Shown in pieces: positions 36,407-45,134 of a stretch of DNA of 64,000 nucleotides. Location of the stretch: NCBI GenBank assembly GCA_002694465.1, contig NZMG01000023.1:1-64000 (forward strand), in the 5' to 3' direction. Every line of letters begins with the position of its first letter. Position 1 is the stretch's first letter. The notes beneath the pieces are model-generated. The model saw only the letters and a program-made list of their open reading frames with translations. It was not told where the DNA came from and did not search any database. The stretch comes from Flavobacteriaceae bacterium (GTDB lineage: Bacteria; Bacteroidota; Bacteroidia; Flavobacteriales; Flavobacteriaceae). Both the position numbers and the translations under genes were made by a program.

Positions 36407-37048
36407 ATGCGATGGTTACTATTTATTTCTTTTATATTCTCGATAAATTTTTCTCAAGCTCAAGAGCTTGCCATTTTAAGGTATGGTGGCGGTGGAGATT
36501 GGTATAGTAATCCTACAGCACTTCCCAATTTAATTAAGTTTTGTAACCAACAAATCAATACCTCTCTACAGGAAAAACCTCAAACGGTATCCCTTTTGGA
36601 TGTGGAACTCTTTAACTATCCCCTTATCCATATGACCGGACATGGAAACGTGTTCTTTACCAATGAGGAAGTAGAAAACCTTCGAGATTATCTATTAAGC
36701 GGTGGGTTTCTTCATATTGACGACAACTATGGTATGGATCAGTACGTGCGAAAAGAACTTGCTAAACTTTTTCCAAACGAAGAATTAAAAGAACTTCCAG
36801 GAGATCATCCAATTTTTAATCAGAAATTTAAATTTCCTCAAGGATTACCAAAAATTCATGAGCATGATAATGGCAGACCACAGGCCTTTGGAATCACTAT
36901 AGACGGCAGGCTAGTACTGTTATATACCTTTGAAAGTGATTTAGGAGATGGATGGGAGAACCCAGAAGTACATAACGATCCTGCCGAAGTTAGACTTAAA
37001 GCCCTACAAATGGGTGCTAACATTATTCAATACGCTTTTGAAAATTAG
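36407..37048 (+). CDS. DUF4159 domain-containing secreted protein
   Basis: LAILRYGGGGDWYSNPTALPNL...IHMTGHGNVFFTNEEVENLRDYLLSGGFLHIDDNYG. Confidence 0.88.
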   Translation: MRWLLFISFIFSINFSQAQELAILRYGGGGDWYSNPTALPNLIKFCNQQINTSLQEKPQTVSLLDVELFNYPLIHMTGHGNVFFTNEEVENLRDYLLSGGFLHIDDNYGMDQYVRKELAKLFPNEELKELPGDHPIFNQKFKFPQGLPKIHEHDNGRPQAFGITIDGRLVLLYTFESDLGDGWENPEVHNDPAEVRLKALQMGANIIQYAFEN

Positions 37049-37058
37049 ATAATCTGGT

Positions 37059-38222
37059 ATGAATATAGCATTATTGCGACCAGAAGTACAGCAATTCATT
37101 AAAGAGTTTGAAGGAGACGTTTCCCAACTAGCTTTTAAAGGTTCTCCGTGGGAAGAAATTCCTTTAAAAGAACTTATTCAGCAGATTGAAAGTTATACCA
37201 AATGTAAAGATAAACTCCCTACTTGGTATAACTGCCATAATATAATTTACCCGCCAAAGCTCCATATAGAGCAGACTTCTTCAGAGATTACAGCACTATA
37301 TAAAGCTTCAATAGTTAAAGGGAAAGGATTGGCCGATATCACAGGCGGATTTGGTGTTGATAGCTATTTTTTTTCTGAAAAATTTACAACGGTACATCAT
37401 TTTGAAGAAAACGACTATTTATCTGAAATCGCAGCACATAACTTTAAACAATTAGAAAAGACTAATGTTTCCTTTTTTGCAACAGATGGGATTGAAGGAA
37501 TTCGAAATCAAAAATACGATGTTATTTATGCAGATCCATCACGCAGACACGCCTCCAAAGGGAAAGTATTTTTTTTAAGTGATTGTGAGCCCAATCTTGT
37601 GGATCATCAGGAATTTTTATTAGAACTGTGTGAAATCTTATTGGTAAAAACATCACCTATGCTAGATATTTCGATGGGTTTGAATGAACTGAAAAATGTT
37701 TCCGAAATACACATCATCGCGGTCAATAACGAAGTGAAAGAACTACTTTGGATTCTTTCCAAATCAATTTCAGAAGAAATATTGATTAAAACCATCAACT
37801 TCAGTAAAACCGAAAAAGAGGAATTTCAATTTTATTTTGATTCTGAAAACAGGGAACATTATGAAACTCCCCTAACCTATCTTTATGAACCAAATGCTGC
37901 TATAATGAAGGCTGGAGGCTTTTCTAAAATATGTGATGCCTTCCCTGTTTATAAACTTGCGCAACACAGCCATTTATTTACAAGTGATGCCCTTATTGAT
38001 TTTCCAGGACGAGTTTTCAAGATTACTTCGGTGATTCCGTACCAAAAATCAGAAATGAAAAACTTTGCAAAATCAAAAGCAAATGTAAGTACCCGTAACT
38101 TTCCAGAAACAGTGGCGCAGATAAAGAAAAAATGGAATATAAACGATGGCGGAAATAAATATCTTTTTTTTACGACACTTCAAAATGGTGATAAAGTAGT
38201 TTTAGATACAGAGAAACTGTAG
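37059..38222 (+). CDS. Class I SAM-dependent methyltransferase with THUMP-like / PG_1098-type domain
   Basis: GLADITGGFGVDSYFFSE, VIYADPSRRHASKGKVF. Confidence 0.82.
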   Translation: MNIALLRPEVQQFIKEFEGDVSQLAFKGSPWEEIPLKELIQQIESYTKCKDKLPTWYNCHNIIYPPKLHIEQTSSEITALYKASIVKGKGLADITGGFGVDSYFFSEKFTTVHHFEENDYLSEIAAHNFKQLEKTNVSFFATDGIEGIRNQKYDVIYADPSRRHASKGKVFFLSDCEPNLVDHQEFLLELCEILLVKTSPMLDISMGLNELKNVSEIHIIAVNNEVKELLWILSKSISEEILIKTINFSKTEKEEFQFYFDSENREHYETPLTYLYEPNAAIMKAGGFSKICDAFPVYKLAQHSHLFTSDALIDFPGRVFKITSVIPYQKSEMKNFAKSKANVSTRNFPETVAQIKKKWNINDGGNKYLFFTTLQNGDKVVLDTEKL

Positions 38223-38292
38223 AAAAGTGAAAATTTCCTTAAACTTTTAAAGTGCATTTTTTCATCCTAAATATTTCCTATATATTAAAAAT

Positions 38293-39114
38293 ATGAAGGA
38301 AATAGTATTAAAATATTGGTTTTGCTGGGTATTTATTTTAGTTTCATGTGTTCCTCCTGGCAATTTAAATCCATTAATAAGTTTGCCAAACGATTTAAAA
38401 GAAGTTTCCGCAGCAGAGGTTCTTGATGGAAATGATACTGTATGGATGATAGAAGATCAAGGGAATGCCGCTAAAGTTTATGGTATTGACCTTACACAAC
38501 AACATCTTTTAAAAATCATTACTGTAGAAAATGCGAAAAATAAAGACTGGGAAGATTTAACAAGTGATGCAGAAGGGAATCTTTATATAGGTGATTTTGG
38601 TAATAATTCAAACAAAAGAAAAGAAGGTACCATTTACAAGCTTACCAATATTACAAATGCTGAAAGCAAAATAAATGCGGAAGTGATAACCTACTCGGTT
38701 CCAAATAATGTGGAAAATGAAGATTTTGAAAGCTTTTTTCTTTACAATGGGTACTTCTACATCTTTAGCAAAGATGATAAAAAAGGAACGGTTATAAAAG
38801 TACCAAACGTTATTGGAAAAACCGAAGCTACAATTGTTTCAGAATTTAATTTAAAAGGAAAAGATGATGCCATTACTTCTGCAGATATATCTGCTGATGG
38901 AACGGAAGTAATTTTATTAAATCATGAAAAACTATGGAAGTTATCTAATTTTAAGGGAGATGATTTCTTTTCAGGTACAATTGAAAAACTTTCTTTTAAT
39001 CATAACACTCAAAAAGAAGGACTCTGCTATCTAGATAGGAGTACGGTTATTATAACAGATGAACGAAACGGCTCTGAAGGAGGTAATGTTTATTCCTTTA
39101 GTATTAACCATTAA
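38293..39114 (+). CDS. Putative lipoprotein, beta-propeller-like, function unknown
   Basis: Signal with lipobox-like ILVSC; repeated WxxLTSDAEGNLYIGDFGNN. Confidence 0.6.
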   Translation: MKEIVLKYWFCWVFILVSCVPPGNLNPLISLPNDLKEVSAAEVLDGNDTVWMIEDQGNAAKVYGIDLTQQHLLKIITVENAKNKDWEDLTSDAEGNLYIGDFGNNSNKRKEGTIYKLTNITNAESKINAEVITYSVPNNVENEDFESFFLYNGYFYIFSKDDKKGTVIKVPNVIGKTEATIVSEFNLKGKDDAITSADISADGTEVILLNHEKLWKLSNFKGDDFFSGTIEKLSFNHNTQKEGLCYLDRSTVIITDERNGSEGGNVYSFSINH

Positions 39115-39228
39115 ATCAACTCTCAAAATCAATAGTATATAAATAATAGATTCTACTACCATTATTACAACTATTTCAATTTTTTTAAAGTTTTAGAAAA
39201 CAACGAATGCACTTTACAAATGAAGAAA

Positions 39229-39258
39229 TTAAAAAGCCTTAGATTTCTCTAAGGCTTT
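39229..39258 (-). terminator. Terminator downstream of tRNA-Arg
   Basis: On -: AAAGCCTTAGA-gaaa-TCTAAGGCTTTTTAATTT, 11-bp perfect stem. Confidence 0.9.
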
Positions 39259-39269
39259 GATTTTACTAG

Positions 39270-39343
39270 TGATCGCGACAGGATTCGAACCTGTGACCGT
39301 CTGCTTAGAAGGCAGATGCTCTATCCAGCTGAGCTACGCGACC
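39270..39343 (-). tRNA. tRNA-Arg (TCT)
   Basis: GGTCGCG...CTGCCTTCTAAGCAG...GGTTCGAATCC...CGCGATCA cloverleaf. Confidence 0.97.
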
Positions 39344-39350
39344 ATAGCTT

Positions 39351-39379
39351 AAAAAAAAACCGAACTTGAAAAAGTCCGG
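39351..39379 (-). terminator. Terminator between tRNA-Pro and tRNA-Arg
   Basis: On -: AACCGGAC-tttttcaa-GTTCGGTTTTTTTTT. Confidence 0.8.
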
Positions 39380-39385
39380 TTCTTG

Positions 39386-39460
39386 TCGGGGTGGCAGGAT
39401 TCGAACCTGCGACCTCCTGCTCCCAAAGCAGGCGCGATGACCGGGCTACGCTACACCCCG
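39386..39460 (-). tRNA. tRNA-Pro (TGG)
   Basis: CGGGGTG...CTGCTTTGGGAGCAG...GGTTCGAATCC...CACCCCGA. Confidence 0.97.
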
Positions 39461-39497
39461 TGAAATAACATTGCTGTATCTTCACAAATTATTGTTG

Positions 39498-39581
39498 CGG
39501 AGAGACAGGGATTCGAACCCTGGCAACGGTTTCCCGTTGACAGATTAGCAATCTGCTCCATTACCACTCTGGCACCTCTCC
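39498..39581 (-). tRNA. tRNA-Ser (GCT)
   Basis: GGAGAGG...CAGATTGCTAATCTG, long variable arm, discriminator G. Confidence 0.96.
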
Positions 39582-39686
39582 AAATCAATGAACCCACATA
39601 TTTTCAATGCGGTTGCAAATGTAAATTTATCTATTCAATAACCCAAAAAAAAAGAAACGTTTTTTATATTTTTTTTTCCGCTCATT

Positions 39687-41726
39687 TTATTCGGGATATT
39701 CTACTCTTAAATGATAGCTGTTTTTAAGTTTTTTCTTTAAAACTTTCTTAATAATTTCAATCTCTTTAAAAGTAATATTAGCGTTAATAAATTGTCCATT
39801 TTCCATTTGGCTATTGACAATGTTTTCTACAAAAGAATCAATTTTTGAGGCCGTAGGGTCTTTCAAGCTCTTACTTGCCGCCTCCACACTATCTGCCATC
39901 ATCAATATGGCCGTTTCTTTTGAAAAAGGCTTAGGCCCGGGATATTGAAAATCTTCCTTCTTTACTTCTCCGTTTATTTCTTCTTCTTTTTTGTAGAAAT
40001 AAAACACCAAACTAGTTCCATGATGGGTCCTTATAAAATCAACAATTCTATCTGGGAGATTATTCTTTCTTGCAATTTCTATTCCTTTTATAACGTGATC
40101 TATAATGATTTTGGCACTTTCCTTAGGTGATAACTCATTCAGGGGGTTTATCTGATTTAATTGATTTTCGGTAAAATTGGATGGATTCACCATTTTACCA
40201 ATATCGTGATACAGTGCTCCTACTCTTGCTAGCATTGAATTTGCTCCAATTTCATTGGCTGCAGCCTCGGCTAAATTTGCAACATTCAACGAATGGTGAA
40301 AAGTACCTGGCGCTCTGTTTGAAAGTTCTTTTAACAAGGCAGAATTTGTATTGCTTAGTTCCAGCAATGATACTTCAGAAACCAATCCGAAGATTTTTTC
40401 ATAAATATATATAAGTGGAAATGCAAAAAGTGTTACCAACCCACAAATAATGAAATAGACAAAATTTTCGAGTTCAATTTGGGCAATGTTACCTTCTTGA
40501 ATAATGAAAAATGCAAAATAACCAAGGATGTAGATAAAAGTGATTTGCCCTACAGAGATAAATAAATTGGCACGCTTGTACAATTCTGAAACGGTTAAAA
40601 TAGTAACAATACCTGCAATGATTTGAAGAAACATAAACTCAAAGCTATTAGGTACAATAAAGCCTAAAAGCATTATGGTGAGAACGTGCACAAACAGTCC
40701 TAATCTTGCATCAAAAAAGCTCTTTAAAATGATAGGTAAAATACACAATGGAATAATATAAACATAGGTAGCATCGTACTTTACAACTAAAGTGGTGACA
40801 AATACCATCACTATAATATTGAAGAAAATAAAACTTACCTTAGTATCATTTGCATAAATTTCACGGCGATATTTTCTAAGAAATAAGAATAGCATAATAA
40901 ACACCAAGGACACGAGCATTGAGTAGCCAAAAACTAGCCAATAATAATTATTTTGACTCCAAACCTGCGATTGAAATTGATCCTTTAAAGAATTTAATAT
41001 CAGGTATTTTTCACCTTCAACCACTTCTCCTTTTGCAATAATTCGAGTCCCTTTTTCTACAATTCCTTTATTTGGATTAATTTGATTGATCGCATTTTCA
41101 ATAGCAGATTCTGTACGTTGAGGATTGTACGAAATATTGGGTTGTGCTACTGTAGTAATAAGTCTTTGTAATAACGGAATGACATCCTTTCTATCTTTTG
41201 CTTTTGTAGTTACCAATGGAACCAAATCATCTTTTTTGAAAAACTGAGAAAACACCACTTCACTAACTTCGTTTCCAACTTTCAAATACACTATTCTATC
41301 CTCCGAAAATGAGTACTCATTTTCAACAAGCCCTTTAGTATATACTTCATTTAAAATAGAATTTCCTAGTTGCGCTACACGGTTTTTAGAAGTTTGATAC
41401 AAACTGTCAACATATTCAACATCAAGATTTGTCTTAAAAGACTCTAAAGCTATTGCTGGAATTTTGGAATTGGCATCAAAATAAGGAATAACAGAAGAAC
41501 GAATAGCTTCCTTTTCACTTTCAAGTGTCTCTTTATCTTTCTTTATGGTAAAATTGAACGGAGAAAGTAAATTTTCGTATTGCCAGGGTTTTCCTTTCTG
41601 AAAATTATATTTAAACTGCCCCCCTTTCGGCAAAAGATAAATTACCAAAAGTGTAGTAACTAGGTACAAAAAAACCTTATAAATAAGTGATTGATTTCGG
41701 GTTAAGAAAAAGACAAGGTTTTTCAT
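39687..41726 (-). CDS. 7TM-HD family phosphohydrolase (PgpH-like, probable c-di-AMP phosphodiesterase)
   Basis: N-terminal extracellular domain, 7TM, LYHDIGKM, FIRTHHGTSLVFYF, MADSVEAASKSL. Confidence 0.9.
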   Translation of the reverse strand: MKNLVFFLTRNQSLIYKVFLYLVTTLLVIYLLPKGGQFKYNFQKGKPWQYENLLSPFNFTIKKDKETLESEKEAIRSSVIPYFDANSKIPAIALESFKTNLDVEYVDSLYQTSKNRVAQLGNSILNEVYTKGLVENEYSFSEDRIVYLKVGNEVSEVVFSQFFKKDDLVPLVTTKAKDRKDVIPLLQRLITTVAQPNISYNPQRTESAIENAINQINPNKGIVEKGTRIIAKGEVVEGEKYLILNSLKDQFQSQVWSQNNYYWLVFGYSMLVSLVFIMLFLFLRKYRREIYANDTKVSFIFFNIIVMVFVTTLVVKYDATYVYIIPLCILPIILKSFFDARLGLFVHVLTIMLLGFIVPNSFEFMFLQIIAGIVTILTVSELYKRANLFISVGQITFIYILGYFAFFIIQEGNIAQIELENFVYFIICGLVTLFAFPLIYIYEKIFGLVSEVSLLELSNTNSALLKELSNRAPGTFHHSLNVANLAEAAANEIGANSMLARVGALYHDIGKMVNPSNFTENQLNQINPLNELSPKESAKIIIDHVIKGIEIARKNNLPDRIVDFIRTHHGTSLVFYFYKKEEEINGEVKKEDFQYPGPKPFSKETAILMMADSVEAASKSLKDPTASKIDSFVENIVNSQMENGQFINANITFKEIEIIKKVLKKKLKNSYHLRVEYPE

Positions 41727-41815
41727 ATAAAAAATTACGAAAAGTAAAGGTATGAATAAGCTTTCATTTATCCCAAGCCCTAATCTATTAACAAGGATAT
41801 TTCATTTTTAATCCG

Positions 41816-41823
41816 TAATTTTG
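41816..41823 (+). promoter_or_regulatory. -7 box TAATTTTG upstream of thiolase
   Basis: TAnnTTTG, 32 nt before ATG 41856. Confidence 0.4.
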
Positions 41824-41855
41824 CAACTCATTAATTCTATTTAATTAAAATTATT

Positions 41856-43034
41856 ATGTCCAAAAAAGTTGTTATCGTATCCTCTGCCCGAACCCCCATT
41901 GGTAGCTTTATGGGAAGCCTTTCTTCTTTAACTGCAGCACAATTAGGAAGTGTTGCAATAAAAGGAGCATTGGAGAAGATAAAACTTGACCCTTCTTTAG
42001 TTTCTGAAGTATTTATGGGTAATGTGGTTCAAGCAGGAGTTGGACAAGCGCCTGCACGACAAGCAGCCCTTGGAGCTGGAATTCCAGATTCTGTTCCTTG
42101 TACTACTGTAAACAAAGTATGTGCCTCTGGTATGAAAGCGGTTATGCAAGCTGCCCAGGCGGTTGCTTTGGGCGATGCCGAAGTGGTAGTTGCTGGTGGA
42201 ATGGAAAGCATGAGTAATATTCCCCATTATGTACACTTGCGAACAGGCACCAAATTTGGCCCAACCACGATGATTGATGGTATGCAAAAAGATGGATTGG
42301 TAGACGCCTACGATCATAATGCAATGGGTGTATGCGCCGATGCATGTGCTACTGAATATCATTTTTCTCGCGAAGATCAAGATGCGTTCGCAATACAGTC
42401 ATACAAACGTTCAGCAAAGGCTTGGGAAGAAGGAAAATTCGCAAATGAAGTTGTCCCAGTAGCCGTTCCACAGCGTAAAGGAGATCCTGTTATCGTTTCA
42501 GAGGATGAAGAATTTAAAAATGTATTTATTGAAAAAATACCCGCGCTACGACCTGCATTTACAAAAGATGGCACTGTAACCGCAGCAAATGCTTCAACCA
42601 TAAACGATGGGGCTGGCGCTATGATTTTGATGAGTGAGGAAAAGGCAAAAGAGTTAGGGTTACAACCTTTGGCATATATTAAAAGTTATGCCGATGCCGC
42701 TCAAGAGCCAAAATGGTTTACTACAGCTCCTGCTAAAGCCCTTCCAAAAGCATTGGCAAAAGCCAACATTACTCTTGATGATGTTGATTATTTTGAGTTC
42801 AACGAAGCTTTTTCTGTTGTTGGCCTAGCCAATATGAAATTATTAGGACTAAATGATTTTAACGTAAATGTTAATGGTGGAGCTGTTTCATTAGGCCACC
42901 CATTAGGCTGTAGTGGTGTTAGAATTCTAATTACGCTCTTAAGTGTTTTAGAACAAAACAAAGCAAAAATTGGTGCAGCAGCAATATGTAATGGCGGAGG
43001 TGGTGCTTCGGCAATGGTAATTGAAAGAATTTAA
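41856..43034 (+). CDS. Acetyl-CoA C-acyltransferase (thiolase)
   Basis: VIVSSARTPIGSFMGSLS, VNKVCASGMKAV, GGAVSLGHPLGCSG, CNGGGGASAMV. Confidence 0.95.
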   Translation: MSKKVVIVSSARTPIGSFMGSLSSLTAAQLGSVAIKGALEKIKLDPSLVSEVFMGNVVQAGVGQAPARQAALGAGIPDSVPCTTVNKVCASGMKAVMQAAQAVALGDAEVVVAGGMESMSNIPHYVHLRTGTKFGPTTMIDGMQKDGLVDAYDHNAMGVCADACATEYHFSREDQDAFAIQSYKRSAKAWEEGKFANEVVPVAVPQRKGDPVIVSEDEEFKNVFIEKIPALRPAFTKDGTVTAANASTINDGAGAMILMSEEKAKELGLQPLAYIKSYADAAQEPKWFTTAPAKALPKALAKANITLDDVDYFEFNEAFSVVGLANMKLLGLNDFNVNVNGGAVSLGHPLGCSGVRILITLLSVLEQNKAKIGAAAICNGGGGASAMVIERI

Positions 43035-43053
43035 AAATTTCTAGCCCTTCTGA

Positions 43054-43803
43054 ATGAAATTTGGCATTTGTCCTCTTAGTATTATTCCGTTACGATTAGA
43101 ATCTTCCGACAAAAGTGAATTGGTTAGTCAAGTGCTTTATGGTGAGATTTTTAAAGTATTGGATGTTCAAAAAAAGTGGAGTAAGATTAGATTGAATTTT
43201 GATAAATATGAAGGGTGGATAGATAACAAACAATACCAATTCATTTCGAAAGAAGATTATGAAACGCTAAATGAGGTTTCTCCAAGATATTCTTCAGATT
43301 TAGTAGACTTTGTTGCCACCAAAGAAAAGCAATTGCTTACTACTCCCATTGGAAGCAGTATCCAAAACGCACCCTTTCTAGAGCATACGTTTGATGGTAG
43401 ATTTATTTCAGAACAACAACCTAAATCCTATTTAACAGAAACTGCAATATTATTTTTAAACAGTCCCTATTTATGGGGTGGTAAAACCCCTTTTGGAATT
43501 GATTGTAGTGGTTTTACCCAAATGGTATATAAAATAAATGGATATAGCTTACTTCGAGATGCAAGTCAACAGGCCACACAAGGTGAAGCCCTTAGTTTTA
43601 TTGAAGAAAGTGAACCAGGAGATTTGGCTTTTTTCGATAATAACGAAGGGGATATCATTCACGTTGGAATTATTATGAAAGATAACTACGTTATTCATTC
43701 TCACGGAAAAGTTAGAATTGATAGGCTCGATCATAGCGGTATTTATAATGTTGATGAGAAAAAATATTCTCACAAACTTCGTGTCATTAAAAAGATTATA
43801 TAA
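43054..43803 (+). CDS. C40 family peptidase (NlpC/P60)
   Basis: YLWGGKTPFGIDCSGFTQMVYK, SH3-like N-terminus, HVGIIM. Confidence 0.92.
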   Translation: MKFGICPLSIIPLRLESSDKSELVSQVLYGEIFKVLDVQKKWSKIRLNFDKYEGWIDNKQYQFISKEDYETLNEVSPRYSSDLVDFVATKEKQLLTTPIGSSIQNAPFLEHTFDGRFISEQQPKSYLTETAILFLNSPYLWGGKTPFGIDCSGFTQMVYKINGYSLLRDASQQATQGEALSFIEESEPGDLAFFDNNEGDIIHVGIIMKDNYVIHSHGKVRIDRLDHSGIYNVDEKKYSHKLRVIKKII

Positions 43804-43833
43804 AAAAAGGCTTCAAAATTTGAAGCCTTTTTT
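43802..43833. terminator. Bidirectional terminator between convergent genes
   Basis: AAAAAAGGCTTCAAA-a-TTTGAAGCCTTTTTT. Confidence 0.9.
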
Positions 43834-43849
43834 ATTGAGTTATGTGATA

Positions 43850-45118
43850 TTAATTTCCTTCCATTTCAGCAAGCTTTGCTTTTGCTGCTTTGTATTTATC
43901 ATCCATACCTAACTGACTGTATAGATTCATTAAAGTTCTAAATACTTCCAAATTATCTGGTGATGATTTTACCGCTGCTTCTAAATAAGGTAGAGCCTCT
44001 TGATACATTTTTTTACGCTGCTCTTTGAGCTCATCATATTTTAAATTATCTGCTCTAGAGGTTCCTAAGCCATTCATTTCTTCAACAAGCTTACCTTCAT
44101 TTTGAAGAATTAATGCTGCCATATTTATTTGAGCATAAGAATAATCTGGCTTCAGCTCAAGGGCTTTTAAATAATACTCTCTAGCTTTATCTAATTGGCC
44201 AATGGATGCAGAGCTAACCCCTAAGTTATAATATAATTCTGGATTGTTAGGATCTGTTTTAATGACCTCCGCCATTATGTTATTATACTTTTGCATGTCA
44301 CCCATTTTATAAGCTAGATCCGCTTCAGAACGCATTAAGTTTGTATCATTAGGATTGGCTTCTCGAGCTTTTTTCATGATCGCTAAAGCCTTTTCATTTT
44401 CTCCTTTATTCATATAAATTAAGGTCACCTTTTGAAGAATATCTCCTTCCACAGAACTTGTCTTGCTTTCAGTTGGATTTGTAAAATCTGCAAATTTTAC
44501 CATATTATCTCTTTCTTCCTTACTGCCAAAAATTACTGGCTTTCCAGTTTTAGGATCGGTTGCAGAGTATTCCATATGAACATTCGTAAACCCTTTAGCC
44601 AACAACTCTTCGTAGTAATTTAAAGCGGTATCGAAGTCACTTCCGTTTACAGAGTTTCCGGCGGCATAATATAGATAAGAAGTGTCTTTTGGACTCACTA
44701 AATATGCTAGTTGTAATTTTTCAGAAGCCGTTAAATAGCTTTTCTTGTTTTGATCTTCAATGGCACTATTCACAAGAGCTACTCTTAAGTTATCCATCCC
44801 TAATGAAAGTCTATCGCTCATATCACCACCTCCATTAAGTTCAGTTGCCTTTTTAAATGCTTCACCAGCTTCCTTCATTTTAGCAAAATTTGCTGTACCC
44901 GCCATGGCTAAGGTAGCCTCACCTAAAATAGTATAATACTGCGCCTTTAAATCATTATCTGCGGCTCCAAGCATAGGTTCTGCTTCACCTAAATAAGTAA
45001 GAGCTTCGGAGTATTTTAAGGAAGAAACAGCTTTATCTGCTTTTTTTATTTCCTTTTTTTGGGCAAAAGTTATTGCAGAGACCAACATTAGCCCTGCCAA
45101 GATTAATTGTTTTTTCAT
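43850..45118 (-). CDS. Tetratricopeptide repeat protein, periplasmic
   Basis: MKKQLILAGLMLVSAITFAQ start at 45118 (ORF start 45190 overlaps gyrA); TPR repeats. Confidence 0.85.
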   Translation of the reverse strand: MKKQLILAGLMLVSAITFAQKKEIKKADKAVSSLKYSEALTYLGEAEPMLGAADNDLKAQYYTILGEATLAMAGTANFAKMKEAGEAFKKATELNGGGDMSDRLSLGMDNLRVALVNSAIEDQNKKSYLTASEKLQLAYLVSPKDTSYLYYAAGNSVNGSDFDTALNYYEELLAKGFTNVHMEYSATDPKTGKPVIFGSKEERDNMVKFADFTNPTESKTSSVEGDILQKVTLIYMNKGENEKALAIMKKAREANPNDTNLMRSEADLAYKMGDMQKYNNIMAEVIKTDPNNPELYYNLGVSSASIGQLDKAREYYLKALELKPDYSYAQINMAALILQNEGKLVEEMNGLGTSRADNLKYDELKEQRKKMYQEALPYLEAAVKSSPDNLEVFRTLMNLYSQLGMDDKYKAAKAKLAEMEGN

Positions 45119-45134
45119 TATTAAGAAATTTAAT

